From an uncultured Alphaproteobacteria bacterium (GTDB taxonomy: Bacteria > Pseudomonadota > Alphaproteobacteria > CAAHEQ01 > UBA3637): a stretch of DNA of 35,410 bases. Both the position numbers and the translations under genes were made by a program. The stretch spans positions 1 to 35,410 of the forward strand of contig CAJOPC010000010.1 in NCBI GenBank assembly GCA_905236245.1, written 5' to 3'. Shown here piece after piece: positions 7,530-15,371 of this stretch. Under the pieces are notes generated by a model that saw only the letters and a list, made by a program, of their open reading frames with translations, did no database searches and was not told where the DNA came from. The stretch's first letter is position 1, and every line of letters begins with the position of its first letter.

Positions 7530-8873
7530 ATGAAGCATATTATCGTTATGAGTTTGGGTATCCTTTTGCTGCCGTATACTGCACGTGCAGAGTTGGATCC
7601 TTTTTTCGTCCACAATTTGAAGGCGCCTGAAAATTGTGTTGATAAAGAGTTGGACAAAGAAAAAATCGGTTTGCCAGAACTCATTCAAATGGGAATTTGT
7701 ACCAATCCGGCATTAAATCGTGAGTATATGGCTGTTAAATCCAGCGAAGCAGAGGTTGGGCAATCCAAAGCGGAGTATTTGCCATCCGTGACAGCTTCAG
7801 GTTCTGCCAGCGTTTCTGGAAGCAAATACGAAAAAGGAAAATACAACAAAAATTATCCTTATTCCGGAAATGTAGGGTTAGATTGGTTGATATTCGATTT
7901 CGGTGGCCGTGGTGCTCGTGTGGAAAAAATGAAGGCATATTTGCAATCTGCGGAGTTTAATTATAATGCGCAATTGCAAGAAACAATTTTGTCGATTAAT
8001 AATGCCTATTTGAAACTGTTGGGTGCTAAGGAAGTTTTATCCAGTGCGAAAGATAGCGAAAAATCGTATAAAAAAGCTTATGAGGAATCAAAGCGTCGCT
8101 TTGATTTGGGATTGGTTGCTTTAAGTGATAAATTGTTGGCTAAAACAAGTTATGAGCAGTCTAAATTAACGACGGTGAAGGCGGAAAATTCGGTTAAACA
8201 GGCTCAGGGTAGTTTGGCGACATTGTTGAATTTATCCCCGGATACATCCTTTAATTTAATGACTCCGCCGAAAGACAAAGATATTACAAAGTTGGAAACG
8301 GCTGATAGCGTTGAGCAAATGATGGAATTAGCTTTACAACAGCGGCCGGAATTAAAAAGCAAAGAAAGTAGTGTGACTGCGGCGAAGGAAAATATATCTG
8401 CGGTTCGTTCTACAACATTGCCAAAGCTTTCCGCAACTGGTAGTGCCAGTTATGGTGATACATGGCGCAAATCAAATCCATATCAAGTTTCTACCTCTGC
8501 AGGTTTGCGATTGAATGTTCCTTTGTTTACGGGTTTTGCAGATACCTACAAAGTGGCTGCTGCAGAATACCAATACCGTCAAGCACAATACGGGTTGCAA
8601 GAAACACAGAACAGTATTCGCAATGAGGTGTGGGGGGCTTATCAAGATTATCAAACCGCGGTGGAAGCATATAAGATTTCGAAAGCCGTGATGGATTCCG
8701 CTAAAGAAAATGAACGTGTTGCGATGAAATCATATGAGGTAGGCAAGGGAGATATTTTGAATTTGTTGACGGCCACCTCACAGATGTCGGATGCGCGTCA
8801 AGGATTAGTGAATGCTTTTTATTCTGTATTGATTAGCAAGGCGAATTTATACAGAGCAATTGGGAGGTTTTAG
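7530..8873 (+). CDS. tolC: TolC-family outer membrane efflux protein
   Basis: An outer membrane channel of the OEP/TolC family, the exit duct for the transporter encoded directly downstream. The 447-residue protein has a signal peptide (MKHIIVMSLGILLLPYTARA) and a short Cys-containing N-terminal stretch. Two OEP repeats follow, each helix-strand-helix: about 55-230 and 260-440. They include LGLVALSDKLLAK and its counterpart YEVGKGDILNLLTA, the paired turns typical of the family. The N-terminal part has ICTNPALNREYMAVKSSEAEVGQSKAEYLPSVTASGS, the usual first OEP helix. The stop is followed immediately by the macA ATG. Confidence 0.93.
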   Translation: MKHIIVMSLGILLLPYTARAELDPFFVHNLKAPENCVDKELDKEKIGLPELIQMGICTNPALNREYMAVKSSEAEVGQSKAEYLPSVTASGSASVSGSKYEKGKYNKNYPYSGNVGLDWLIFDFGGRGARVEKMKAYLQSAEFNYNAQLQETILSINNAYLKLLGAKEVLSSAKDSEKSYKKAYEESKRRFDLGLVALSDKLLAKTSYEQSKLTTVKAENSVKQAQGSLATLLNLSPDTSFNLMTPPKDKDITKLETADSVEQMMELALQQRPELKSKESSVTAAKENISAVRSTTLPKLSATGSASYGDTWRKSNPYQVSTSAGLRLNVPLFTGFADTYKVAAAEYQYRQAQYGLQETQNSIRNEVWGAYQDYQTAVEAYKISKAVMDSAKENERVAMKSYEVGKGDILNLLTATSQMSDARQGLVNAFYSVLISKANLYRAIGRF

Positions 8874-10001
8874 ATGAAAAGAAAGCTTGTTTTTATAGGA
8901 ATTGGAGTTGTTTTTGTTGCCCTCATTGTGATGCTTTTAAAGCCAAAAAAAGAAATGTCTTTTTCGGCCAAAGATTTTGACATGGCAACGGTGACAAAAG
9001 GATCTGTTTCTCATGTGGTAACGGCTTCTGGGAAAATTCAGCCAATCAATAAAGTTTCGGTTGGAACGCAAGTTTCCGGTATCATTGAACAAGTTTTGGT
9101 GGATTATAATGATGAGGTGCAAGAAAACCAAGTTTTGGCACGCTTAGATACCTCGGTGTTGCAGGAAAATTTGAATGATGCCAAGGCAAGATTAGATTTA
9201 GCGACTGCAAAGAAAAAAATTTCAGATTTGAATTATGAACGTTTGAGCAAATTATACAAAGAAAAGTTGATTTCAAAAGCAAATTTGGAAGAGGCGGAAA
9301 TAGATTTGGAAACAGCTAAGGCCAATGTTTTGAGTTCTCAAGCGGATTATAACAAGGCTGAACGCAATTATGGGTATGCAACGATTACATCGCCCGTGTC
9401 CGGCACGGTTATTTCTAAAGAGGTGGAACAAGGTCAAACAGTAGCGGCCAGCCTTTCGACTCCCACATTGTTTACAATCGCAGAAGATCTGACAAAAATG
9501 CAGATTGAGGCAAATATTGCTGAGGCGGATATTGGTGTTATCAAATCAGCTATGCCTGTTAGCTTTACTGTGGATGCTTATCCAAATGATAAGTTTGTTG
9601 GCCAAGTGCAACAGATTCGGTTATCCCCTACGGAAGAATCAAATGTTGTTATGTATACGGTTGTGATTGAGGTGGATAATTCATCTCGTAAATTGTTGCC
9701 AGGGATGACCGCCAGCGTGTCGATTGAGGTAGAACGTGCCGAAGATGTTCCTTTATTACCCGCGATGGTGTTGCAATTTAAACCTTCGGCGGCTTTGCGC
9801 AAAACAACAGATGAAGTGCCAAATCCAGATATGTTGAAAAACGAAGATGTTGTCTATCAATTTAAAAATGGTCGCTTGCATCCGATTATTATCACAAAGG
9901 GTATTTCAGATATGGCCAACATTGAAATTAAAAGTGGTTTGAATGTGGGTGATCAAGTTATTTTGGAAGCATCTGGAAACAAACGGCGTATGCATAAATG
10001 A
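8874..10001 (+). CDS. macA: MacA-like periplasmic adaptor (membrane fusion protein)
   Basis: The periplasmic adaptor of a MacAB-TolC-type tripartite pump. The 375-residue protein has an N-terminal membrane anchor (about 5-21), a beta-barrel/lipoyl segment (TASGKIQPINKVSVGTQVSG), a coiled-coil hairpin (about 90-155), the second lipoyl half (ITSPVSGTVISKEVEQGQTV), then a beta-barrel and membrane-proximal domain ending GLNVGDQVILEASG. The anchor lacks a lipobox Cys, so it should be held by its helix. There is no gap to tolC, and its TGA overlaps the ATG of the ATPase gene, so the pump parts are probably translated together. A general HlyD/RND adaptor is excluded mainly by the ABC neighbours. Confidence 0.9.
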   Translation: MKRKLVFIGIGVVFVALIVMLLKPKKEMSFSAKDFDMATVTKGSVSHVVTASGKIQPINKVSVGTQVSGIIEQVLVDYNDEVQENQVLARLDTSVLQENLNDAKARLDLATAKKKISDLNYERLSKLYKEKLISKANLEEAEIDLETAKANVLSSQADYNKAERNYGYATITSPVSGTVISKEVEQGQTVAASLSTPTLFTIAEDLTKMQIEANIAEADIGVIKSAMPVSFTVDAYPNDKFVGQVQQIRLSPTEESNVVMYTVVIEVDNSSRKLLPGMTASVSIEVERAEDVPLLPAMVLQFKPSAALRKTTDEVPNPDMLKNEDVVYQFKNGRLHPIIITKGISDMANIEIKSGLNVGDQVILEASGNKRRMHK

Positions 10002-10708
10002 GCAAAACACAAGTTGTCATAGAGGTAAAAAATTTGTGTAAGACCTACTATATGGAAGGTGGGGCTAGTCAGGAAGTTTTAAAACGCATCAATTTCAAGA
10101 TTTACGAAGGTGAATTTGTTGCGATTATGGGCCATTCTGGTTCTGGTAAGTCAACTTTGATGAATACTTTGGGATGCTTGGATCGACCAACGAGCGGAGA
10201 GTATTTATTAGCGGGCGAAGCCGTGGCCAAACGAACAGATAAGGAATTGGCTATTATTCGTGGACAAAAAATTGGTTTTGTCTTTCAGAACTTTAATTTG
10301 ATGATGAAACGGACGATTGTTGATAATGTGTCTATGCCTTTGATTTATCAAGGGGTTGGTGAGGCGGAACGCCGTGAACGCGCCCTTAAAATGTTGAAAG
10401 TTGTTGGGTTGGAAGGTTATGGAGATCGTCCGCCTGGCCAGATTTCGGGCGGTATGCAACAACGTGTGGCAATTGCACGGGCCCTCATCAATAACCCAAA
10501 GATTATTTTTGCCGATGAGCCAACGGGAAATTTGGATTCCACAACATCAGATGAAATTATGAATTTGTTTACGGAATTAAATAAAAAAGGTATTACTATT
10601 GTGTTGGTCACGCATGAAGATGATGTGGCTGATTATGCAGACAGGATGATTAAAATTGCCGATGGACAGGTGGAATACGATGGCCCCAGAAAGGAGTATC
10701 ACGCATGA
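9998..10708 (+). CDS. macB: MacB-type ABC transporter ATP-binding protein
   Basis: The nucleotide-binding subunit, 236 residues. It shows Walker [10 protein letters not shown] (about 45-53), the Q-loop FVFQNFNLM, the signature [14 protein letters not shown], Walker [13 protein letters not shown] with the catalytic Glu, and the H-loop [13 protein letters not shown]. It belongs to the MacB/LolD/FtsE group. In E. coli MacB the ATPase and permease are one chain; here they are two genes overlapping by ATGA, as in many other bacteria. The start overlaps the macA stop. Confidence 0.93.
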   Translation: MSKTQVVIEVKNLCKTYYMEGGASQEVLKRINFKIYEGEFVAIMGHSGSGKSTLMNTLGCLDRPTSGEYLLAGEAVAKRTDKELAIIRGQKIGFVFQNFNLMMKRTIVDNVSMPLIYQGVGEAERRERALKMLKVVGLEGYGDRPPGQISGGMQQRVAIARALINNPKIIFADEPTGNLDSTTSDEIMNLFTELNKKGITIVLVTHEDDVADYADRMIKIADGQVEYDGPRKEYHA

Positions 10709-11922
10709 TTTATCAAATTTTACGTGAGGCCTGGATTTCTATTTCTGCATATAAATTGCGGACATTTTTAACGATGCTGGGCATCGTGATTGGTGTGGCT
10801 TCCGTGGTGTTAATGGTGGCGGCCGGTCAAACTGTTCAAAACGAAATTACAAAAACGTTTGACTCTATGGGCACCAATTTGATTATTTTAGCGCCTGCAG
10901 AAACAGTTAGCGGTGGTGTTCGAGGTGGTCGCGGAAGACCCAGTATTACTTTTAAGGATGTGGAGGAGTTAAAAAAATTAAAGGATGTTGAAACGGCCTC
11001 ATATGTTGTTAATACGGCTGTTCAGGCAGTATATGGATCGAGCAACTATGGAGTTAGTATTTATGGAACAAATCCGGATTATTTGACGGTTGGTAACTGG
11101 GAAATTGAATCTGGTGTTCCTTTTACAGAAAAGGATGTTAAGACAGGTAAACCCTATATTTTAATTGGCCAAACGATTGTTGATGAATTGTTCGGACTTC
11201 AAAATCCGATTGGTAAGGTTCTGCGTTTAAAAGGTCAACCTTTCACGGTTATTGGAACGTTGCAAGCCAAAGGGGATAATTTGATGGGGCAAGATCAAGA
11301 TAATATTATTATGATGCCTGCAACGACGTTGCGCCAACGGTTGCGTGGATCAAATCGCCCGAATTATGCAGATATGGCTTTTGTCAAAGTAACGGAAGAA
11401 AGTAAAATGGAATCTGTTTCTAAACGGATCGAATATTTATTGCGGTCTAGACATTATTTGAAAGAAGGGACCCCAAATGATTTTTCAATTCATTTGATGA
11501 CCGAAATGGTGGAAAAAGTGCGTAGTGTCGGATTTATTTTATCGTTGCTGCTTTCGGCGATTGCGTCGATTTCTTTGGTGGTTGGTTCTATCGGCATTAT
11601 GAATATGATGCTTGTTTCGGTGACAGAGCGTACGCGCGAAATTGGAACGCGTAAAGCCTTGGGGGCTCCGAATCGTTGGATTATGTTCCAATTTTTGGCG
11701 GAGTCTATCATCATTTCGTTTATGGGGAGTTTTGTAGGAATGATTTTGGGAATTGCTTTATCCCAAATTGCAGGACATATTCTTAGCATGCAGGTGCCTA
11801 TTTCATTTTGGAGTGTGATTATTTCTGCTTCTGTTGCTATTTTTGTGGGTGTTGTGTCTGGAATTATGCCCGCACGAAAAGCTATGAAATTAGATCCAAT
11901 TGAGGCATTGAGATATCAATAG
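10705..11922 (+). CDS. macB: MacB-type ABC transporter permease
   Basis: The membrane subunit, 405 residues. A cytoplasmic N-terminal helix (REAWISISAYKLRTFLTMLGIVIG) runs into the first membrane helix. A periplasmic MacB_PCD domain follows (about 45-275). Three C-terminal helices (about 275-300, 325-350, 365-390) complete the FtsX-like fold, with the conserved SIGIMNMMLVSVTERTREIGTRKALGA and the ending MPARKAMKLDPIEALRYQ. MacB permeases use ATP to push the periplasmic adaptor rather than move substrate through the membrane. Known MacAB substrates include macrolides, lipopeptides, protoporphyrin and the small Cys-rich enterotoxin STII; the substrate here is unknown. No terminator was found after the stop. 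Confidence 0.93.
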   Translation: MIYQILREAWISISAYKLRTFLTMLGIVIGVASVVLMVAAGQTVQNEITKTFDSMGTNLIILAPAETVSGGVRGGRGRPSITFKDVEELKKLKDVETASYVVNTAVQAVYGSSNYGVSIYGTNPDYLTVGNWEIESGVPFTEKDVKTGKPYILIGQTIVDELFGLQNPIGKVLRLKGQPFTVIGTLQAKGDNLMGQDQDNIIMMPATTLRQRLRGSNRPNYADMAFVKVTEESKMESVSKRIEYLLRSRHYLKEGTPNDFSIHLMTEMVEKVRSVGFILSLLLSAIASISLVVGSIGIMNMMLVSVTERTREIGTRKALGAPNRWIMFQFLAESIIISFMGSFVGMILGIALSQIAGHILSMQVPISFWSVIISASVAIFVGVVSGIMPARKAMKLDPIEALRYQ

Positions 11923-11931
11923 TTATTTTTG

Positions 11932-11960
11932 TTGACATACATTTTCGTATGTGTTAGATT
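11932..11960 (+). promoter_or_regulatory. promoter of the Cys-repeat protein gene, with inverted repeat in the spacer
   Basis: TTGACA (11932-11937), a 17-bp spacer and TAGATT (11955-11960) lie 36 bp before the ATG. The inverted repeat ACATAC-N6-GTATGT (11935-11952) fills the spacer and could be an operator; the repressor is unknown. Confidence 0.6.
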
Positions 11961-11996
11961 GAGTTCATATTTGTATATCAATCGAGGAGACAAAAC

Positions 11997-12878
11997 ATGA
12001 AAAAAATAGCAGTAGTATTAATGGTGACAGCGAGTTTATTCTGTAGCTCTTGGGCCAAAGGTGGAACAAGCTGTCAAAAGTCACAGTGGTTAAATGGCAA
12101 CAAGTGTGTTGCGTGTCCGGCTAATGCGACTTGTAATGGGCAGGTGTTTAAATGTAATAAAAACTTTGCACAATCAGGTGCCAAATGTGTCCAAACGACA
12201 TGTTCAAAAGGCCAATGGATGAACGGCAGTAAATGTGCGGCTTGCCCCGCCAATGCAACATGTAATGACGGCAAGACCTTTAAGTGTAATAAGAATTTTG
12301 CACAATCTGGCACCAAGTGTGTCCAGACCACATGTGATAAAGGTCAATGGATGAATGGCAGTAAGTGTGCTGCTTGCCCGGCAAATGCAACATGCAAAGA
12401 CGGTAAAACGTTTACTTGCAATAAAAACTTTGCGCAAAAAGGCAACAGTTGCGTTCAAACGACATGTGCAAAGAATCAATGGATGAACGGAAGTAAATGT
12501 GAGAACTGTCCAGCCAATGCAACGTGTAAAGATGGTAAAACCTTCACATGTTCCAATGGTATGACACCAAAGGGGAATTCCTGCACTTGTGCTGGAATAA
12601 TTTGGCCGAATGCTAGCGGTAAACAACAATGTTATCCTTGTCCAAAAAATGCAGTTTGTAAGGGAAATGGATATTCATGCAAGAAAGGTCACGTTCCTCA
12701 TCCAGGTTCTACTAAGTTTAGTTCTCCGAATGGGCCATTAGATTGTTATCCTTGCCCAGCAGGAGCGAAGGTTTGTTCTGCTCAATTGTTAGCCGGTGGA
12801 TATGCATTGAAAGTGGATGTATATTGTGCTGATGGTAAACCAGCGGAGTGGAAGTCTGGCGGCTTTGTTTGTAAATAA
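11997..12878 (+). CDS. secreted cysteine-rich tandem-repeat protein
   Basis: Not recognised as a named family. The 293-residue protein has a Sec signal peptide (MKKIAVVLMVTASLFCSSWA) and then four tandem repeats starting at residues 26, 69, 113 and 157. A complete unit is 44 residues with six Cys at unit positions 1, 12, 15, 21, 29 and 40 and a core QWMNGSKCxxCPANATC. After the repeats, two diverged Cys-rich modules (CYPCPKNAVCKGNGYSCKKG and CYPCPAGAKVC) continue to the end. The regular even number of Cys suggests disulfide-bonded EGF-like or GCC2/GCC3-like modules exported to the periplasm or surface. It has its own promoter and a GAGGAG ribosome site, and lies next to a MacAB-TolC pump. Confidence 0.85.
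   Translation: MKKIAVVLMVTASLFCSSWAKGGTSCQKSQWLNGNKCVACPANATCNGQVFKCNKNFAQSGAKCVQTTCSKGQWMNGSKCAACPANATCNDGKTFKCNKNFAQSGTKCVQTTCDKGQWMNGSKCAACPANATCKDGKTFTCNKNFAQKGNSCVQTTCAKNQWMNGSKCENCPANATCKDGKTFTCSNGMTPKGNSCTCAGIIWPNASGKQQCYPCPKNAVCKGNGYSCKKGHVPHPGSTKFSSPNGPLDCYPCPAGAKVCSAQLLAGGYALKVDVYCADGKPAEWKSGGFVCK
12072..12592 (+). repeat. four in-frame ~132-bp tandem repeats
   Basis: Units start near 12072, 12201, 12333 and 12465. The first encodes 43 residues, the second and third 44; the fourth fades after TFTCSNG. Units 2 and 3 are closest in protein sequence (only a few substitutions), with more third-position differences in the DNA, so the array is not very recent. Copy number could vary between strains. 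Confidence 0.85.
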
Positions 12879-12915
12879 TTGAGTCGGGTTTATTGGACCT
12901 TATTTTGAAGAAGAG

Positions 12916-12956
12916 TTGATTTTTTATTTGATTATATGCTATAATGCATTATAGCA
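12916..12956 (+). promoter_or_regulatory. fabG promoter with a perfect 20-bp palindrome
   Basis: TTGATT (12916-12921), an 18-bp spacer and TATAAT (12940-12945) precede fabG. The palindrome TGCTATAATGCATTATAGCA (12937-12956) is perfect, covers the whole -10 box and the likely start point, and ends just before the AAGGAG ribosome site. A bound protein would block initiation. Confidence 0.7.
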
Positions 12957-12968
12957 AAGGAGTGTAGT

Positions 12969-13706
12969 ATGTTTGATTTAACAGGAAAAACAGCTTTAAT
13001 TACAGGCGCAACAGGCGGCATCGGGCGTGCGATTGCTAAGACTTTGCACGCACAAGGTGCAACGGTGGCGTTGACAGATATGAATTTAGATACATTGAAG
13101 GCTTTTGCCGCAGAATTAGGTGATCGTGTTTTTGTATATGAGGCCAATATTTCGGATGGTGAAGCGGTCAAAAAATTGGTGGCAGATGCCGAAAAAGATA
13201 TGGGTAAAATCGATATTTTAGTCAATAATGCTGGTATCAATCGTGATACATTGGCCATGCGTATGTCTGATGAACAGTGGGATGCCGTATTGGCTGTGAA
13301 TTTAACGGCCGGTTTTAAATTGGCTCGTTCGGCCATGGTTGGTATGATGAAGCGCCGTTGGGGCCGAATTATTTCCATGGCTTCTATTGTGGGTGTGATT
13401 GGTAATGCAGGACAGGCAAATTATGCGGCCAGTAAAGGCGGTTTGATTGCAATGAGTAAGTCTATAGCAAATGAATTGGCTGGTCGTGGTGTAACTGCGA
13501 ACTGTATTGCGCCAGGCTTTATTGAGACACCAATGACAGCCGGGTTGTCAGAAGAAGTGAAACAAGCCATGTTGGATCGTGTTCCAATGAAGCGCATGGG
13601 AACCCCTCAAGATATTGCAAATGTTGTGGCGTTTTTAGCATCAGAAGAATCTGGCTATATTACAGGGCAAACCTTAAATGTAAACGGAGGAATGTTGATG
13701 CTTTAA
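12969..13706 (+). CDS. fabG: 3-oxoacyl-ACP reductase
   Basis: FabG carries out the NADPH-dependent reduction of 3-oxoacyl-ACP, the first reduction of each fatty acid elongation cycle. The 245-residue short-chain dehydrogenase has the cofactor loop GATGGIG (13-19), NNAG (86-89), the catalytic Ser139, Tyr152 and Lys156 (ASIVG and YAASK), and the C-terminal GQTLNVNGGM. The length and the fabG-acpP-fabF order make this the fatty acid enzyme rather than another SDR. The ATG follows AAAGGAG by 8 nt. Confidence 0.96.
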   Translation: MFDLTGKTALITGATGGIGRAIAKTLHAQGATVALTDMNLDTLKAFAAELGDRVFVYEANISDGEAVKKLVADAEKDMGKIDILVNNAGINRDTLAMRMSDEQWDAVLAVNLTAGFKLARSAMVGMMKRRWGRIISMASIVGVIGNAGQANYAASKGGLIAMSKSIANELAGRGVTANCIAPGFIETPMTAGLSEEVKQAMLDRVPMKRMGTPQDIANVVAFLASEESGYITGQTLNVNGGMLML

Positions 13707-13714
13707 AAAAATAC

Positions 13715-13743
13715 TTGCATTAGATGTTTTTTTGTGCTAGTGT
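13715..13743 (+). promoter_or_regulatory. acpP promoter
   Basis: TTGCAT (13715-13720), a 17-bp spacer and TAGTGT (13738-13743), the latter preceded by an extended TGn element. It lies directly after fabG, allowing acpP to be transcribed more than fabG. The -10 box is weak, so this is a moderate call. Confidence 0.5.
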
Positions 13744-13794
13744 GAGTATGTTTTCGTCCAAGTAGGACTGATTAACTAAACAAAAGGAAAGAAA

Positions 13795-14037
13795 ATGACA
13801 GAAAATACAATTGCTGAACGCGTGAGGAAAATTATCGTAGACCATTTGGGCGTCGATGCTTCTAAAGTGCAGGATAACGCTAGTTTTATCGATGATTTAG
13901 GCGCAGACAGTTTGGATACTGTGGAATTGGTTATGGCTTTTGAGGAAGAGTTTGGTTGCTCTATTCCAGATGATGCCGCCGAAAAAATTCGCACGGTCAA
14001 AGATGCTATTGACTTCATTGAAAAACAACAGGCCTAA
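13795..14037 (+). CDS. acpP: acyl carrier protein
   Basis: An 80-residue acidic carrier protein of fatty acid synthesis. Ser39 in the motif [19 protein letters not shown] is the phosphopantetheine attachment site. The flanking helix ([15 protein letters not shown]) and C-terminal helix ([11 protein letters not shown]) are standard. An AAAGGAAAG ribosome site precedes the ATG. It has its own upstream promoter, and a terminator-like hairpin follows it, fitting the need for much more ACP than FabF. Confidence 0.97.
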   Translation: MTENTIAERVRKIIVDHLGVDASKVQDNASFIDDLGADSLDTVELVMAFEEEFGCSIPDDAAEKIRTVKDAIDFIEKQQA

Positions 14038-14060
14038 TTTGGACTGTTTTTTAGTTTTAT

Positions 14061-14108
14061 AAAGACGTTTTAAGATTGTGCTTATTGGCTGACCTTGAAG
14101 CGTCTTTT
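14061..14108 (+). terminator. terminator-like hairpin (attenuator) between acpP and fabF
   Basis: The arms 14061-14074 and 14094-14107 pair over 14 bp, including two G-T pairs, around a 19-nt loop. The 3' arm ends in TTTT (14105-14108). It lies after the acpP stop and 18 bp before fabF, so it would stop part of the transcription and lower fabF-mltG relative to acpP. Confidence 0.6.
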
Positions 14109-14126
14109 CCAAATAAAGGATATGAA

Positions 14127-15371
14127 ATGCGGCGTGTCGTTGTAACAGGTTTAGGGGTTGTTTCTCCTCTTGGTAGTGGTGTCAGAGCCAATTGGGATGC
14201 TTTATCCAATGGGCGTTCTGGCGTTCGGACAATTGCACGCTTTGATCCTGCCGCAATTCCTGTGCATATTGATGGTGAGATTCCTGAAGGGGTGGAGCCC
14301 GGTCAATTAGATTTAAACTCAGTTGCGAGTCCAAAGGAACAGCGCCATTTTGATCGTGTTGCATTGCTGGGGTTGGCGGCTTCTGATGAAGCTATGAAAG
14401 ATTGTGGTTATAAGCCGGAAACAGAAGAAGAAAAGGCCTCTTTCGGTGTTGTTTTTGGGTCCGGGCAAGGTGGTGCCACAAGCTTTAGAGATGGATGTTA
14501 TACTATGGAGGCCAGTGGCCCGATGAGGGTTTCTCCTTTTTTTATTCCATCTATTTTGATCAATCAAACGGCGGGCCTAATTTCAATTCGTCATGGATTG
14601 GAAGGACCAAATCAAGCTTGTTCGACCGCTTGTGCGACCGGTAATCATGCTATCGGCGATGCGATGCGTTTGATTAGGGAAGGTTATGCTGATATGATGT
14701 TGGCGGGAAGTGCTGAAGCTCCTTTATTATTGGAGTGTTTAGCGGGTTTTGCTCAACTGAGAGCGCTTTCAACGCATAATGATGAGCCTGGAAAAGCTTC
14801 TCGGCCGTGGGATAAAGCCAGAGACGGATTTGTCATGGGCGAAGGGGCTGGTGCCGTTATTTTGGAAGAATATGAACATGCCAAAAAAAGAGGTGCTAAA
14901 ATTTATGGAGAGATTGTAGGCTATGGTCTGTCCGGTGATGCACATCATATTACTGCTCCGGGAGGAACGGGCGCAGAGCGGGCAATAAAGATGGCTTTGG
15001 ATCGCGCCGAAATGAATCCGGATGAAGTAGACTATATCAATGCACATGGAACTTCTACACCACAGGGAGATTTAACGGAGTTTAGGGCCGTTAAACAGAT
15101 ATTTGGAATGGAGAATATTGCCATGTCTTCTACAAAGTCTATGACGGGCCATTTGTTAGGTGCCGCGGGTTCTGTGGAAGCTGTGTTTAGTTTGTTGAGC
15201 ATGCAAAACAATGTTATGCCGCCGACTTTGAATTTGGATAATCCAGAAGAGGAAACAAAGGGATTTAATTTGGTGCCTCATGTGGCCCAAGAAAAGAATA
15301 TAGGAGTTGTACTTTCCAATTCGTTTGGATTTGGGGGAACAAACGCGTGTTTAATTTTTAAGAAAGTATGA
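14127..15371 (+). CDS. fabF: 3-oxoacyl-ACP synthase II
   Basis: FabF condenses malonyl-ACP with acyl-ACP in fatty acid elongation. The 414-residue protein begins MRRVVVTGLGVVSPLGSG, as is typical. The nucleophile Cys169 lies in STACATG, and the two active-site His lie in HGTSTPQGD and TGHLLGAAG. The C-terminus NSFGFGGTNACLIF is the glycine-rich end of the thiolase fold. An upstream in-frame start at 14076 exists, but ATG 14127 has AAAGGA 6 nt before it and gives the family N-terminus. Its stop overlaps the mltG start (ATGA). Confidence 0.96.
   Translation: MRRVVVTGLGVVSPLGSGVRANWDALSNGRSGVRTIARFDPAAIPVHIDGEIPEGVEPGQLDLNSVASPKEQRHFDRVALLGLAASDEAMKDCGYKPETEEEKASFGVVFGSGQGGATSFRDGCYTMEASGPMRVSPFFIPSILINQTAGLISIRHGLEGPNQACSTACATGNHAIGDAMRLIREGYADMMLAGSAEAPLLLECLAGFAQLRALSTHNDEPGKASRPWDKARDGFVMGEGAGAVILEEYEHAKKRGAKIYGEIVGYGLSGDAHHITAPGGTGAERAIKMALDRAEMNPDEVDYINAHGTSTPQGDLTEFRAVKQIFGMENIAMSSTKSMTGHLLGAAGSVEAVFSLLSMQNNVMPPTLNLDNPEEETKGFNLVPHVAQEKNIGVVLSNSFGFGGTNACLIFKKV

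Noticed and set aside
12074-12629. Long open frames on the minus strand opposite the Cys-repeat gene
   Set aside because: They arise from the repetitive codon use of the tandem repeats. They have no ribosome site or promoter, and the plus-strand product has a signal peptide and regular Cys spacing.
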